Below the pieces are notes generated by a model. It did not search any database. It had not been told where the DNA came from and saw nothing but the letters and a program-made list of their open reading frames with translations. Shown in pieces: positions 28,001 to 40,999 of a stretch of 64,000 nucleotides of DNA (position 1 is the stretch's first letter; each line of letters opens with the position of its first letter). Made by a program: the position numbers and the translations under genes. The stretch is from Polyodon spathula (lineage: Eukaryota; Chordata; Actinopteri; Acipenseriformes; Polyodontidae), in NCBI RefSeq assembly GCF_017654505.1, contig NC_054565.1, positions 3,452,890 through 3,516,889 on the forward strand, in the 5' to 3' direction.

Positions 28001-28900
28001 GGAATTATGGTGCTCATCTGAACGCATTTTTTTTTTGTAATTCACTGAATTTTCTTCAGTTAAACACCTCTCTACTATCCCCATTTGTCACTGTATATTA
28101 CATAGTCCTTCTTACCTTCTCACTACATTCTACAGTCCTCTCCAGAATTGAGCGCAGCTCGATTGTAAAATCTTTCTTCCTTTCTAGTCTAGTTATTATT
28201 AAAAGGCAATGAGATTCTGCCATTACTCATTGCAAAACAAATACAAACGAACAGCCTTTAGTCATGCAACGTTACTGGGAAGTTTGTTGCCTGCAAGAGG
28301 AAAGCCACAAGCAATTTTTTGATTCACAATTGGGTCCTTAATTATAAGTGCGCTCATTTGACCTCTCTGCAAGTTGAGAGTAGCTTCTTGTGCATTATGT
28401 GAAGAAAGCCTGGGGGGGAGGTGTAGTTGACAGCAATGTTCAGTCATTTGTAAAGATATTTAGAATGGTACAGATGCTTTTTTCAGTCTAATTTGACTTA
28501 TAGGAAGGCAAGGACTGGACGTGAAGTGAAAGCAATATGATTCAAAGACGAATGACTTACCATTCAGCTAAAGAGCAAGCTCTGTAGTCGAGAGGTCAGT
28601 ACCTGGCTTATGCTGATGTCAATGTTATTAACTCATCAGCCGCTAGAAGGAGAGCCATAACAGGCTACAACAGAGAGGTGACATCTAATACATCTAATGA
28701 TTGTTCTGAAGACAGTTGTTTCAACCCAAATTCAGGTTGCTAATGCAAAGTAATGTAACACACTTCTCAAACCCAGAAACACATGCATAATGAATCACCA
28801 GGGCCATAAGTCCTACTGGCAAGGCTGTGTTCCAAAGTAACTTCAATTTTTAAATTCTACTCCTTGGCTTCTGATTTACATTCAATTATATGCTGTACAT
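25051..28900. other. Unique AT-rich DNA, no gene seen
   Basis: Nearly 4 kb with no supported coding region. A short GT run lies near 25519-25532 and another near 26808-26820. Open frames of 129 codons (27570-27959, minus) and 113 codons (27871-28212, plus) overlap one another antiparallel, resemble nothing known and are treated as chance. Confidence 0.5.
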
Positions 28901-28939
28901 CGCACCACCATGTACAGTAGATTAATATGTCATGATGCT

Positions 28940-29065
28940 GTCTATTTGTGAGTGAAGAGACCTTTGAGGTCTTGAAAGCTTGTGATTAATGTTGGCTTAG
29001 CTAGTCCAATAAAATGAATCACATCTTCTCTTTGTCTGTCATCTCTGGTCTAATACAGCTACCAT
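28940..29065 (+). repeat. Possible retroelement 3' end
   Basis: The stretch has a small hairpin, 'gacctttgaggtc', followed by 'gaaagcttgtgattaat', 'tagtccaataaaatg' with an AATAAA signal, and 'catctctggtctaataca'. I recall this series of phrases as a common dispersed sequence in fish genomes, probably the 3' end of a retroelement. There is only one copy in the window, so the call rests on memory and the class is not assigned. Confidence 0.4.
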
Positions 29066-31458
29066 TTTATCTATCAATGACTATGTGAGAGACTTGACAC
29101 TCTGGGATGTGAGGAGGAAAAAATCAACAACGTTTCTACAAAATTCAAAGATTATTACTACCTATCATAGACAGGGTGGACATCATCGTTCTTGATGCAT
29201 TTTGCTTTGTTGCAAACCTGCTAAAACAGAGACGAGCTGGTTCTGTGCTTAACTAAGCTTGAAATGAGTTGCTGATAGTGTTTTGAGTAGAATGGCTTGA
29301 AAACTAAATCATTTGATTGATTCTGTTATTACTAAAGAACCCAATTGTCTCAGATAATAGATAGCCACACTGACACAAGTGAACTGGTTTACAAAGCTTT
29401 TCTTTCTATGCAAGGAAAATAAAACATATCATAACAAGGCTAGTAAACCACCAGCAGTATTCATTTATCCCAAGTAGGAAATGTCAGTTCTGCCAGGTCT
29501 GATTTTAAACCCACTTTATTTATTTTTTGTTTTTTCCAAATATAGTTCTAACACCGATTCCCTGCTTCAGAGGTTATTTATTTTAATTTGTTCTTACCAG
29601 TTTTACATGTTTGTTCCCCATTTAAATGCTTTTAGATGTTGGCTCGTCACTGCGACCCATTTACAGATCATGAGGTCCAAAGAGCAACCAGTGACCTCCC
29701 TTTCCATTGTCAAGCCAATTCGCTCCTTTCACCATCTGGGCCCAAGCAACAGTCTATCAAGCTATTCAAACCTACTTGAGCTTAAAGCAGCCAGCCACCT
29801 GAGCAGAATAGTTGCTGAAGCATTGTATGGTGAACCATACCAAGCTGGTTCTCCCCCCTAGCCCTGCAGGAGCACAAGAAAAGCCAACCCATCACTCCTG
29901 TGAGTGCCCAGCAGAGACAAACGACTTCAAGTCCTGTTATTGGAGTCCCTATTTTCACACAGTCTTATCGTAAGTTATTTAACACAGCATTTTCAATTCT
30001 GCAATTCAGTAACTAAAGTACTTTGGCAATAACCCCCCCCCCCCTGTTTATTAGCAGAAACTGACCTTGCAATAGAAATTGCAGGAAAGATGATTAATGC
30101 TCTTTCCTGAAATGAAGTCAATTGTACATTCATGCTCCACTGTGGGTTAGCTACTGTCTAATTCTCTAATAAACTTGACAACTAGCCAAAACCCAAAACT
30201 CACAAGGTGCACTAATGATTTTCATTAATATGATTCATCACTTGAGCACTGAATGTAATTATTATTTCAATGCAGTGTTCAATGCCTCTATGCATTTATA
30301 ACACAACATTAATCTGGATAATAAGACTGTATTGGCAATTAGACTTTTCAGACTCATTTTTTCCACTGTAATTTGATATTATTTAAAAATGAAAATGCAT
30401 GTTTGCTAAAGCACGCTTCTTTCAGAACTGCACTGTGATACCTGCATTGCAAAGTACATGAAAGATAGGATTTATAGAATTACTACCTTATCTATTTTTT
30501 TAGTTCATAATACAGATCAATTCAAAGCACTTTTAACATGCTGTCCATTGGAGGCTGTACCCGATCTGACTGCATGAAACAGACACTAACTTTGCTAAAG
30601 GTTATGGAACATTGTAGATTTCCAATTAGCATATTTGGGCATCAATTGCCATTCTGGCTTTGAATTAGCCTTTTGGAAATAAGCATACCTAATGGAAACA
30701 ATGAACTACAACGTATAAGCAATATTTAAACACAGAATAGAATCGAAAAATAAATTAAAATAGCAAGAGTCAGGAGAGGGTTGGTCATGTGATGCTCTTG
30801 GGAGGGGCATCCAGTTACAGGAAAATGCTTATCCAGCATTCTGAGAACACGGACAATGCATTAGGGTGGGTATTATTATTGCTTAGTTGAACAGAACTGT
30901 TCCCTGGATATTCTGAGGTACCAGCATATTTACTTTGTTAGATATGAAGATGCACAAGGCAGCACTTCGGGAAAACTTTGGGAATAAAAACAAGAGAGTG
31001 AGATATAATCATAAGGAGGTGCCAGCACTTTGACTTGCTGCGCTCTGCTTGTTACACAACTATTTCACATCTAAATGCTGCCATTCTGTGATTCTGTTAG
31101 TACTTACTTATTATCATTAAGACATATAGTCCAAATACGAACAAGAAGTCCACAAAAGATCAAGTTTATACATTTAAATGCAACTGTATTAAGATCACTT
31201 ACCGTTTAGATCACAAAATGAAACCCCACAGAACCTCACTCCTAGTTAGCAGTTTTGCTTATTTTTTATTCACTGGACAACTATTCATATTGGCATATTT
31301 TTGGTCTAAAATATTTTTTACATTCAGTGAATGGAATTTGTATGTGCATGGGGAGGTGCTGTGAAATGAATCCCTGTGGATTGCATTAAGGGCTGGACAG
31401 TGATGTAGGTTATTAAGGGGGTGGACCCATATAAAAGTTTGATTGCCCCTATTGTACC
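29066..31458. other. Unique DNA, no gene seen
   Basis: No supported gene. A poly(C) run of 12 lies near 30032. The 126-codon open frame at 29481-29861 has no recognisable domain. Confidence 0.5.
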
Positions 31459-31560
31459 TATGCATATTAACATTGTGATTATGTGTAAGTACACATGTAT
31501 TTATTAAGTAAGTACTGTGTAAATACACAGCAATTAATGACACTTAATGTAAAGTGTTAC
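31459..31560 (+). repeat. Fam-1 repeat, copy 3
   Basis: It contains 'tgcatattaacattgtgatt', 'agtacacatgtatttatta' and 'tgtaaatacacagcaat', and ends in 'acacttaatgtaaagtgtta'. It shows what the copy at 6379-6808 would look like without the SINE, which supports the nested-insertion reading. A left terminus is not visible. Confidence 0.7.
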
Positions 31561-32566
31561 TCATCCCTTTGACTCTGGACTGGTGCAGGGGAGGGAGGCA
31601 CTGCTACTGTTGAACAGCCTCCCTGTGCTCTGTTATCTATTAATGCTCCCAGACAAAGACCATTGACTTTTAATATGCATGCTAGCATAACACACTGAAG
31701 ATTTTTTTGCATTGTAGATATTATAATTGTGCCCCGTAGTGATTCAGTATAGTGGCTACTCAGAAGTATGGTTACAAAATAAAATGCGACAAGACTGAGT
31801 TTTTAACAAGAGAGCAGCTAATTATCTTATGTCAATAACAATAACATGTGCTTGTTGTGCTTGTGTGTGCATTTCATTTTTGCTGATCAGTGTCACTCTC
31901 ACGTACTACTGCACCATTAGCAGGAATGCACGTGCAACAAATTACAGGAATAAATTGATCCTCTGTGAAAACTAACTCACCTGCATAAGAATAAAATATT
32001 CTTTTCAGATAGCTTAAAACACTTTCAGCATTTCTGAAACGTATCAAGAGATATAGTTACTTTTCATAAATCATCCTTCTGCCAAGTTCTGAATTTTGCC
32101 ATGAATGCTTCATTTTACTTATTCAACCTTGATACTAATTCTGTAGGAGGAAAGTATATCACAGATTGTGGATTTGTCATGTAAGTGTTGCTTAAATTGG
32201 TTGCTGGATAAGCAAGTCTTGGTCAAAGTTTAGAAACTGTATAAACTCCTAATGGACTTCTAGCGACTTTAGGAGAATTTTCCGTAATCTTTAGAATATA
32301 ACTCTCTCAGCGTTTGGGTTAAGTCCCTTGTATAGCGCACACTCTTGTATAACGCTCATCTATTACATGATCAAAAATATCATATTTTAATGTATAGAAT
32401 ACTAGAACCTGAGTATACTGTGCTCCTTGAATATAACGTCTAACCTGAATACAAACACAGAGAAATCCTCCCAAAATGTAAATATTTTATTCCAAAAATT
32501 ACAGTACTTCCTATTTTAATTTAACATCACTATTGCATTGCAACTTCAGTTAAAGCTATATTCATT
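31561..32566. other. Unique DNA, no gene seen
   Basis: About 1 kb with no supported gene, RNA gene or repeat. Confidence 0.5.
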
Positions 32567-32630
32567 GGGGTGTCCCAGTAGCTCACCTGGTTAAAGCATG
32601 GCAGTAAAGCATATAACCAAGAATAAAACC
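32567..32630 (+). repeat. SINE-like head fragment
   Basis: 'ggggtgtcccagtagctcac' followed by 'ctggttaaagcatggc' resembles the first part of a tRNA-derived SINE head, including box-A-like 'tagctcacctggtt'. The same 'gctcacctggt' occurs at the head of 38827-39082. Box B and the body are not visible, so it is a short fragment or a coincidence. Confidence 0.35.
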
Positions 32631-34021
32631 AGGAAAGCTTCTTATTATTTATTTTTTAAGTCTCATAACAGCATTATTTCATCAAAAAATAAAACAACTG
32701 AAAACGGTTTAACAAAAGGGCAGACAGGACTAATTCAGCTCTGCATGCTTGCAACATGCATTTCATTAAATATCTAATACACACTGACCTTAATCAGAGA
32801 GGAAACGCTGTCACTGAGTGACTCTGAGACAAGTTCCCATTCTCCAGGTAATGTAACACACAAACTGATGCATAGGTCCTGCCAGGTAGCCAGAGATCAA
32901 AGAGATTCAATTATAGAAGATTAGGAAACTGTGTACTGCTGGTAGCAGTCTGCCTACAGTGGGATGCTAAATTCGAGATGTGTAAGGTTCTGTATTTTTT
33001 CTTGTTGGTTTCATGATGCTTGGGTATGTAATATGAGAAGATACCCTAATCTACAATGCATACACATTTGTGTGGTCACTCTACCTATATAAAGTGTGTG
33101 AGATGTGTGTGCAACTCTTGAACAATCATGAGAAGCATGATAGTGAAAGTCAGTGCAATCCGCTAGTCTCTCAATGCAGTGGCTGCACTGACCAAGGTCC
33201 AGCCTCCCATGTGTTCTTGAATTGGCTAGTTTGCAGAAAACTTCCACGTGAAAGCACAACTCTGGTCACAAGCCTGCCCACATGGATCAAGCCCAGATTT
33301 GTACAATATATTGTAACAAATAACAGACGTAATACAGTGGCTCAAATCACCTTCAACACTGGATAGGTCACATATATTTCTGATCAAAGTGCCGGCACTT
33401 ATACTTGTGTCTTATTATCACAGAGTTCAGTACCTACAATACTACAGGTTACCAGCTTCAAAATGTTCATTACTGGCATTAACAGTCTATGAAGTCTATT
33501 GGCATTATTCATAGACTGTTACACTGCTGAGGGCATACTGAGTGATTTATATTCTCAGCAATCTGCCTAAGACTGTTTAAAAGCACTAATTAGACCTCAG
33601 ATTGATAAGGTTTGCAAAACATAGAGGCAATTAAGCCTAGAAAACTAAACAGATGTTGGTTTAAATAACCTAGCCCAGCTTGATCTGTTAGACTGTGATT
33701 GAAACCCCAGCATGCAAGTATTTAAAAGAGTTTCACCATTTATCCATTATCCATTACCTGATGTTTGTGTCAGTAACTGGCGTTTAGCACTTCCCTTATG
33801 TCTCAGTTAGAAGTACATGAGACACTGAGGTTTGATAAGTTATTCCTTATTTCGCCCAATCCTGATTCAGATTGTCCAGTTATGCTCTTTATACACAGGG
33901 ATGACAGGAGATTCCATATTCTGTTTCATGAAGACAGTCACTCTGAAGACCTGAAGGAATGTAACTTGGTAATTGTAAGCTTCCCCAATTTAGAATGTCC
34001 AATTACGATGCTACACTGCAG
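32631..34021. other. Unique DNA, no gene seen
   Basis: No supported gene. The 96-codon open frame 33798-34088 runs into the Fam-6 repeat and resembles nothing known. Confidence 0.45.
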
Positions 34022-34096
34022 TGTTCCCCACAATAGCCCAGGCGAGTGGAAGGACAGTGGGAAACCTCTGATCCCACTAGCAAGCTAACTGCCTCT
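34022..34096 (+). repeat. Fam-6 dispersed repeat, copy 1
   Basis: 'ttccccaca', 'ggaaggacagtggg' and 'cctctgatccc', then 'aagc..actgcctct', align in the same order with 41680-41756 in direct orientation. The upstream 'ccaatttagaatgtccaat' resembles the tail region of the SINE near 6431-6500 in its plus-strand sense. Fam-6 may be a diverged SINE-tail family; that link is inference. Confidence 0.5.
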
Positions 34097-37000
34097 AAAA
34101 TAGTTACAGTGGGTTTAAAAAAACACAAGTCTGTAAAATAATGCAACGAATCCCTGCTGTGCAAACTGTGTACTGGAAATGACTATTAAATCTACTGCTT
34201 GTAGGACCTGCTTTGCACAGCAGACCTCACTGACCTAGGAGGCAGTAAATTAGATCACAGTTGAATAAGGTATGGCAATACAAAGACAATTACAACATGG
34301 AAATGAAACAGGAAGCTGGGGACTTTTTAAATCACAATCATTTTATTTCTACTGCATTAAGCGGCATTTTTCCCATAAGATTCTTAGCTATTGTTATATT
34401 TGGCTGCACATTAATCAATTATGTGTATAGCCAGACTCTGCAGCTGTAGTCACTGTGAAAGGCTAGAGGTTTTCCCTTAGCCTTTAATTTTTTATGTATT
34501 CATTTTTTTCATTCTGTTAATAAACTTTCTCAAGATATGATGTGTCGACATTGTTACTTTCTCAGTGTCAAGAACACGCAACTATTGATCCTAAATGGCA
34601 GAACGATTAAAAAGACAAGTGTGAAAGAATTTGATGTGTGAATTCACATGTTCTTGGCTTAGAGAATCATATGTAACAATAAACACATGGGGGCCCATGT
34701 ACCATTGTTCTACATAGAAACCGTTGTGTGTGCCTTTGTAATATGTGGGTTAGCTGAGCTATGCCCCTGACGGGTTATTGGAATGCCACCCTGGGCTCAG
34801 TTTGGGGCAGCTCAAGGGTAGGGGACATGGGTTAATATGAACACGCTGGAAGGGCTATGAATGTGCATCCTCTCAAGTGGTAAGGGATTAATTTAGGCAA
34901 CCAAGCTATAACCAGCGACTGGGGGAGGTAGCAGAGTTAGGGAAGAGCGACAAGTAGCCACCTAGGACTAGCGGTGTTAGATAATTAATATCAATAAATA
35001 ATTATTTTGTTTTAACAAGGTGGTCCTGGCATATAATTGAGTGCCCACCCCGGGCTTCAGTATTAAAACATCACTTCTTATTTACAAAACTGCAGACAGT
35101 GCTGTAAGAATGTATCATGGTACTTGATTATAAGTGTGTCATCGCAGCCTTTGGCAGTAATAATAGTTCAGTTTCAGTTATGCTGGGAGTGCAGCCAGAG
35201 ACTGAACAATGTAAACATTTGCTTGTGGCTGCAGAATGTTCTTCTGAATTACTAGATTAAAGAAAAACAACATTTTCCACTGTGATAATATCCTCCAATT
35301 GATTCTGAAACACAGAACACAGAGAGGTCAACTTCAGTCTTGAAAACTGAAACAAATGAGTGTGGCTCTGTACGGAGCTGTGGGCAATACAAAGAGATGT
35401 TGAGTGTGATTTGTAGACTGATATGCTCTCAATTTGTCTGCAGAGGAATGATGGCAAGCAAAGCCCACGGCAATGTTAACTTTCAGGGGTATGCTTTCGA
35501 GAGGGACAGCACATTCAAGCCCTTCAGCTTTCTGTGATGCATTGGTGTGTGCTGGTTATATTTCTGAGCTTGTATGGGGCCCCATGCTACTCAAAGCCAT
35601 CTTCACATTGCCAACTAATTCCAGTAATAACTATACTAACTTTTCAATTAAAATGTACTTCCCAACCCACATGATCCATCAGAAAGGGTCCCATCATCAA
35701 AGCCTTTTCCTCCAGTGTGCACTATGCTTGCAGAACTATAGATAACATGCTCTGTGTTTATACAAGGTATCAGTTATAGTAGTCCATCTACGAGGCCCTT
35801 TATTTTAGTTTTTTCATTTGAATTTTTTTTACATAAAATTTCCGGAGACTCTATCAGGGTTCAATAAAACAAAACAAAAATAAAAATAATAATGTCCTTG
35901 TTCTCCAGTAAACTAATTGCTGTTGACACAAATAGCTGTCCATGTAAAGCTGGTGAAATTCTCGTATTTATACCACAGACACCTTTGTACTGCACTAGAA
36001 CAAAGCACATGCTCAATATAGACAGGATGGGGGGAAATTACAATAATTGTTTTTTCCATTTACATTGGCTTTTGTCCTTATGTCAAATTACAGTCTCTTC
36101 TCCATAGGCCATAGTTTCTAAGCCTCAATATAATTTTCCTGATCTGGCCAAGTGATTTTTGATACATTCTGCAATTGAAAGACATTTATTCTCGCCGTCC
36201 AACTCAGTTCAAATTGCTGCATTTATTTATTAACAAATAAATATTTATTTGAAATAAAACATGACGCTTAATATTTATTGGACACAAACATATTAATATT
36301 ATCCAATTATATAATACACGCATAGGCTATTTCATGAACCTATAATTTGTCAGAAAGCGTTTACCGTTTCAGAATTCAACTGAATAAGACCTTAGACCAG
36401 TACATGTAGAGCTGAGGTATATTATTAAGAAGTTCTGAAGTGAAAGCCAGTTGTTAAAATGATTCTTCACTTGAGCCATCAAAGACAGAGGCAGTCAGAA
36501 CTTGCCTTTAAGCATAACATAATGTTACCTTTTGTATCACTTCTATATCAGCACACAAGGCACCCACCAGGTTTCACAGCAGTATAATACCCTATTATTA
36601 AAGTCCTGAGTAACCTGCTATTTACTGCTATGACTACTGAAACGGTCAGCCAGCACCTGCGGTTCGTTCTTCTCTACACAATCATGAAGTGATCTTGGGA
36701 GTCTCTACAGGAGCTGAGAGAGTAAGAGAGAGAAGCTGGCATGTTCCTTACATTTACTTAAATTCCCTTAAATTAAAAACCCGCTGGATCGATGGCTAGT
36801 CTTTCTTTTTGAAGCACTTAAGCAATTTGAATTGGTTATTTTGTAGATGGCTAATAAACAGCACACACACGCGCACACACACACACGCACACACACACGC
36901 GCGCGCACACACACACACAAAACATCTTGTTTCAGGTACTTTTAGGAACTCACGAGTGCTTTCTTTGTTTTGTTAGTTTCCTCATTGAAATTAAGGGTTA

Positions 37001-37100
37001 CCTATTTTCACATCATTTTTAAACAGAACATATGCATATGTAAATTGTGATATGGCAAAACGTAGATCCGAACCGTGGGTAATAGTCAACTAGCTGTGCA
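34097..37100. other. Mostly unique DNA, with a GC-richer block at 34690-34980
   Basis: No gene supported. The block at 34690-34980 is clearly richer in G and C than its surroundings. It is followed by AATAAA-containing AT-rich DNA and 'gtgcccaccccgggcttcag', an arrangement that could be part of an LTR or another mobile element, but no repeat pair or TG...CA ends could be established. A CA/CG tract lies at 36861-36920. Confidence 0.4.
36861..36920. repeat. (CA)n tract with CG interruptions
   Basis: About 60 bp of CA repeats broken by several CGCG units. The mixed CA/CG alternation is of a kind that favours Z-DNA. Confidence 0.95.
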
Positions 37101-37165
37101 GGTGAACTCAAGCAGTAGGGCTCCAGTGCAGCCTCGCCTTTGCCTCTCTTTTCCTGATTTATTAC
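37101..37165 (+). repeat. 65-bp spaced direct duplicate, copy A
   Basis: This 65-bp segment aligns without gaps to 37818-37882 with 8 mismatches counted by eye (57 of 65). Shared blocks include 'agggctccagtgc' and 'tttcctgatttat'. Similarity stops sharply on both sides. No third copy, TIR or tail is seen, so it does not look like a standard transposon. It could be a locally duplicated regulatory module or a fragment of an unrecognised repeat. Confidence 0.75.
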
Positions 37166-37817
37166 ATTTCTGATGTTGTCAGCCGCAGTGTCAGCTGTGC
37201 AATGATTGTCAGGACTGGCATATTAAATGATAGTATATTAAAAATGTATAACTGGGAAGCTTTCCCACTGGAAGCATGTACATTCTCATTTCAATCAAAG
37301 CCATATGTGCTGTAGTACATGTTTCCATGAAGTCCTCACATAATCACAACAGCAGTAATAAAAATGAAATCAGAGGTTGACCTGTGAATTTGACTTTGCT
37401 TTGCAGACAAGAACTGAGTAGATTAAACCGAAGTTTCAGCTATTGCCTTGTTGTAATTGACATATGGCCTTATTCAGTGACAACATTGTGCCGACTTTTA
37501 AAAAAAACGCTTGATTCTTTGTGTTCGCTTACTTTCTCAATATGAAGAGCCATTACACCTGTACCCTTCAGTGAGCATTGTGGCTGTTGGAAATGATGGT
37601 ACACGTATAGGTTTTAAAAGTTAGCCTGAAGAATTCCCTTTCTTTTTCAATTTGGAGGACAATGTGTGTCATGATGACTCACCCTGCTGTCTTCTAAATA
37701 TAACAATCAGAGCCTCAACTCTCTGGCTTTTCAGTTCGCTCGCATTCCAAACTTGCTTCCTGTCCTTGGATTTAGGGTGAGATTCTCGAGGCTATAGCAA
37801 AGGTCTGTGGATTGAAA

Positions 37818-37882
37818 GGTGAACTCAAACAGCAGGGCTCCAGTGCGGCCTTGCATTTGCCTCCCGTTTCCTGATTTATCAC
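37818..37882 (+). repeat. 65-bp spaced direct duplicate, copy B
   Basis: Partner of 37101-37165, in the same orientation and offset by 717 bp. The flanks differ from those of copy A. The segment has balanced base composition against an AT-rich background. Confidence 0.75.
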
Positions 37883-38826
37883 AAGTCAGTCTGATTTGTT
37901 TTAGTTTGTACTGTGGCATAGTGCCTTAAAATAATTTTAAAACTAACTAAAGATATGCCCTCATTAGAGTTTACAGGACAGAACCTCATATAAAAATCTC
38001 CTGCAGCCTTTGACGTATGTTGTTTATCTATGAAGTACATGCTGCCCATGTTATAGTCTATACCAATCTATATACAACTGCTGACCAAAGATGATCTGTA
38101 ACTCATCTGAATTATCATCTCCAGTAGAGGTGTGATAAGAACAAAGGAAAGGTCTTGCCCCTTCCTAATACACTGTTGGCCTAAGGGTAGCTTCTAATTT
38201 TGTGGTTAATGATTCTTGTGTTTAGACAGCTTCATCTTCCTCTCTGATTGGCAACATTATGAAATGGCACAGGGTCCTCTCTGAGGTTGGGGCCAATGGT
38301 ATTGATGTGCTCTAAGTAATGTGCCAGTAGCATCTTCTAAATTATTTGTCTTTCACTATAGACATAAGTAGCACTGGCTAGGTCAGAAAAGGCAGTGATA
38401 GGTTGGAAAAAATAAAAACGTAATTAAAAAAAAAATAAAACCATGAGATGTGAGAGTGTGGCGCTGAACTCCACAGCATTTTTGTTAAATCAGCATTAAA
38501 AGAAGAGTTTAATTAATTTCTATACAGTTTAGAAAACTTTAGTCTGGGGATATCCTCCAATCCACTCATTTATATAATTTGCTTCTTTCTTTCTAAGTCT
38601 TGCACATAGTTGTATCTAATCTTTCCTGCCTTGAGATTAACTCTTATTTCATTTTGTGTTTCATCACCAGTATTTACAAAGGAATTAAATTGTATTGATG
38701 AATACCCAGCCCTCTTATAGTCAGTAATAGCTTTTGGTGCTGTCTCAGCAACATGCCCTCACAATGCAATTAAAATGTAAAGTTAATACAATGAATATTG
38801 CAGCACTAGCAAGTTTATATTAAAAC

Positions 38827-39082
38827 TGGGGATCCCCAAGTGGCTCACCTGGTAAAAATGTGAACACCGTGGTGTGAGTCATACAGTCAGGATCCAGCCT
38901 AGTCGCTACTCTTCACTGGGGATTCTAGAGGGGGCATGACATTGGCGCTGGCATTCCCGCTGGTTAGAGAGACAAAACTAAAAAGGGCTGCTTCACCTCA
39001 GCTTGCCACAGAGGACCCTAGTGACCAGACACCCGGTGAGCTCAAATAGACTGCTGTAGTTCTGGCCATTGTCTTCCAGAGG
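38827..39082 (+). mobile_element. Diverged tRNA-derived SINE
   Basis: It starts 'ggggatccccaagtggctca' followed by 'cctggtaaaa', a box-A-like head close in wording to the SINE at 6431-6750 and the fragment at 32567. A weak box-B equivalent, 'caggatccagcc', lies about 55 bp in. Further on, 'accctagtgaccagacaccc' recalls the plus-strand body of fish SINEs. The copy is old, and its 3' limit near the 'atatatatat' at 39108 is uncertain. Confidence 0.55.
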
Positions 39083-40908
39083 CTGGTAACTTGAGTTCAT
39101 GAGTATGTATATATATATATACGTATTAAATCATTTGAGATGTAGTGTAAAGCAGAGCAAAGCAACAAATGTTTCAACAAACAAAAATAGGACAGCAAAC
39201 CTAACTGTAGCAAATAACTTTTACCAGGTTCTGCAATGGTCTGAACAGATAGAACTCCCATACTGCACTCATTCTCAGAAACAGCTTTGAAATACACTCC
39301 ATGAGCCCCTCCTGGTTCTGATTAGAATTACTTTTCCAATCACATTACAACCACATTAATGATGTTCTGCAGTTGAGAAAGGCAAGGCACGGTGTGGGAT
39401 CTGGGGATTAGCGCAACAAACAAAAAGAATAACCAAGTTCCAAACTGTCAGTTTTTCTACTAGCCCTAGTATTGGTCAGAGGTCAACCCAAGTTATTTGA
39501 ACCACTGACATCCTAAAAGGCAGATGCAAGGAAGAGAGGGAAAGGTGGAGGGGAACTTTTTAATTTTTTTGACATTTTGAGAAAGGCAAGCCTGGTATTT
39601 AAAAAAAAAAAAAAAAACACAGTAAGCCTGCCATATGATATATTTTGAAAATTAGACAAAGCTTTTAAACAGTGTCAAGTAAAGATCGATTCAGCAATAC
39701 CCTTTTATTAGAAGATCCTTTTGTTTTGGGTGCTTTGTATTAGTTTTGCGCATCAATAAATGCCTTGGCCTGGGAATTATCCATAACTTAACAATTTTGC
39801 CTCTAATTAACTAGAAAAGTGGAATATGAAAACGTTTCCCTTTGTCTGCTTTTCTGGGGACTTCATATTAGTGGAAAAAGTAGAAGGTTGGCAGCATACT
39901 CAGGCACTAAGGGAAGGTATTAGCTTTGGTATAAATTATAAAAATAATGCATAACAAATTCAAACTCTTTGCTTTTTAATCAACCCGCTGTATTGTCCTT
40001 GGTAAATTAATTTCCTCCAGCATTCATTGCTATGTTTCATATAGTATCCTGATCCATTATACAGCAATTGATAGCAGCACGCTCCTACTCTACTGGGGTA
40101 AGACTTTGAAATATTGAGCAAAACATTGGAATGAAAAATCCATCCTTTTTGGAATTAGTTATGCTTGGTCAGGAATGCAGAGCAACTTCTTCTTGTCAAA
40201 CATGATGCAATGCGAGAAGGCAGGCAGCTGGCGATAAATCCTTAAAAGTCAATTCTTTCCACCTCTCTGTCACTAAAGCTTTCTTGTGTCTTGGTCCTAG
40301 TCCAGCTGATTGAGAGAAAAAGATTATAAGGGAAGTTAATTTCATCAAGACTGCTCTGCTCATACTCTGCCTTTATCTGGTTAACCCAACACACTGAAAT
40401 TACATTTAGCTCTAAAAGGTCTGAGCCAAGAGATCATTACATCTGGTTGTCAAACATTGAGCCCTACACCTCCATCTCCAGTAAATCATCACACCATCCC
40501 ATAACAAGGATCATGCTAGGCATGCATGATCACAAACACAAGCTTAAGGCAAAGATGACACAAGGTTAAGAAAGGATTTCGTGCATGCCTTCATTAAACG
40601 TTTCAGTTTATCCAGTTTGAAGAGGCCCACAACCGTTCAGAACAGATTCTTACCTATCAAACTGTATTTTACGACCCTGTGTTTCATTATTTAAACTTTA
40701 TGTCAAAGGAGGTCCCTACAATTTAAGAACCAATGTCTAGATGAATAAACTTCTTCTAGGCCCATAGGCAGCAACTGGGCCTCCTTCCAGAACAGCAATT
40801 AAAACCATCCCAGATTTAAAAACTACTCCGATACCCTGTAGAGCATTATTGGCCATGTTAATAATATAAGCAGTGCCACTGTTGCAATTAGCAGCAGTTA
40901 CGCAATAC

Positions 40909-40912
<4 letters not shown>
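39083..40912. other. Unique DNA, no gene seen
   Basis: A run of 17 or so A lies near 39600-39617. Otherwise no supported gene, RNA gene or repeat. Confidence 0.5.

Positions 40913-40996
<84 letters not shown>
40913..40996. repeat. (TA)n microsatellite
   Basis: A perfect TA tract of about 84 bp. It joins two short open stretches on the minus strand into a 130-codon frame with a long Tyr/Ile run, which I do not regard as a gene. Confidence 0.97.
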
Positions 40997-40999
<3 letters not shown>

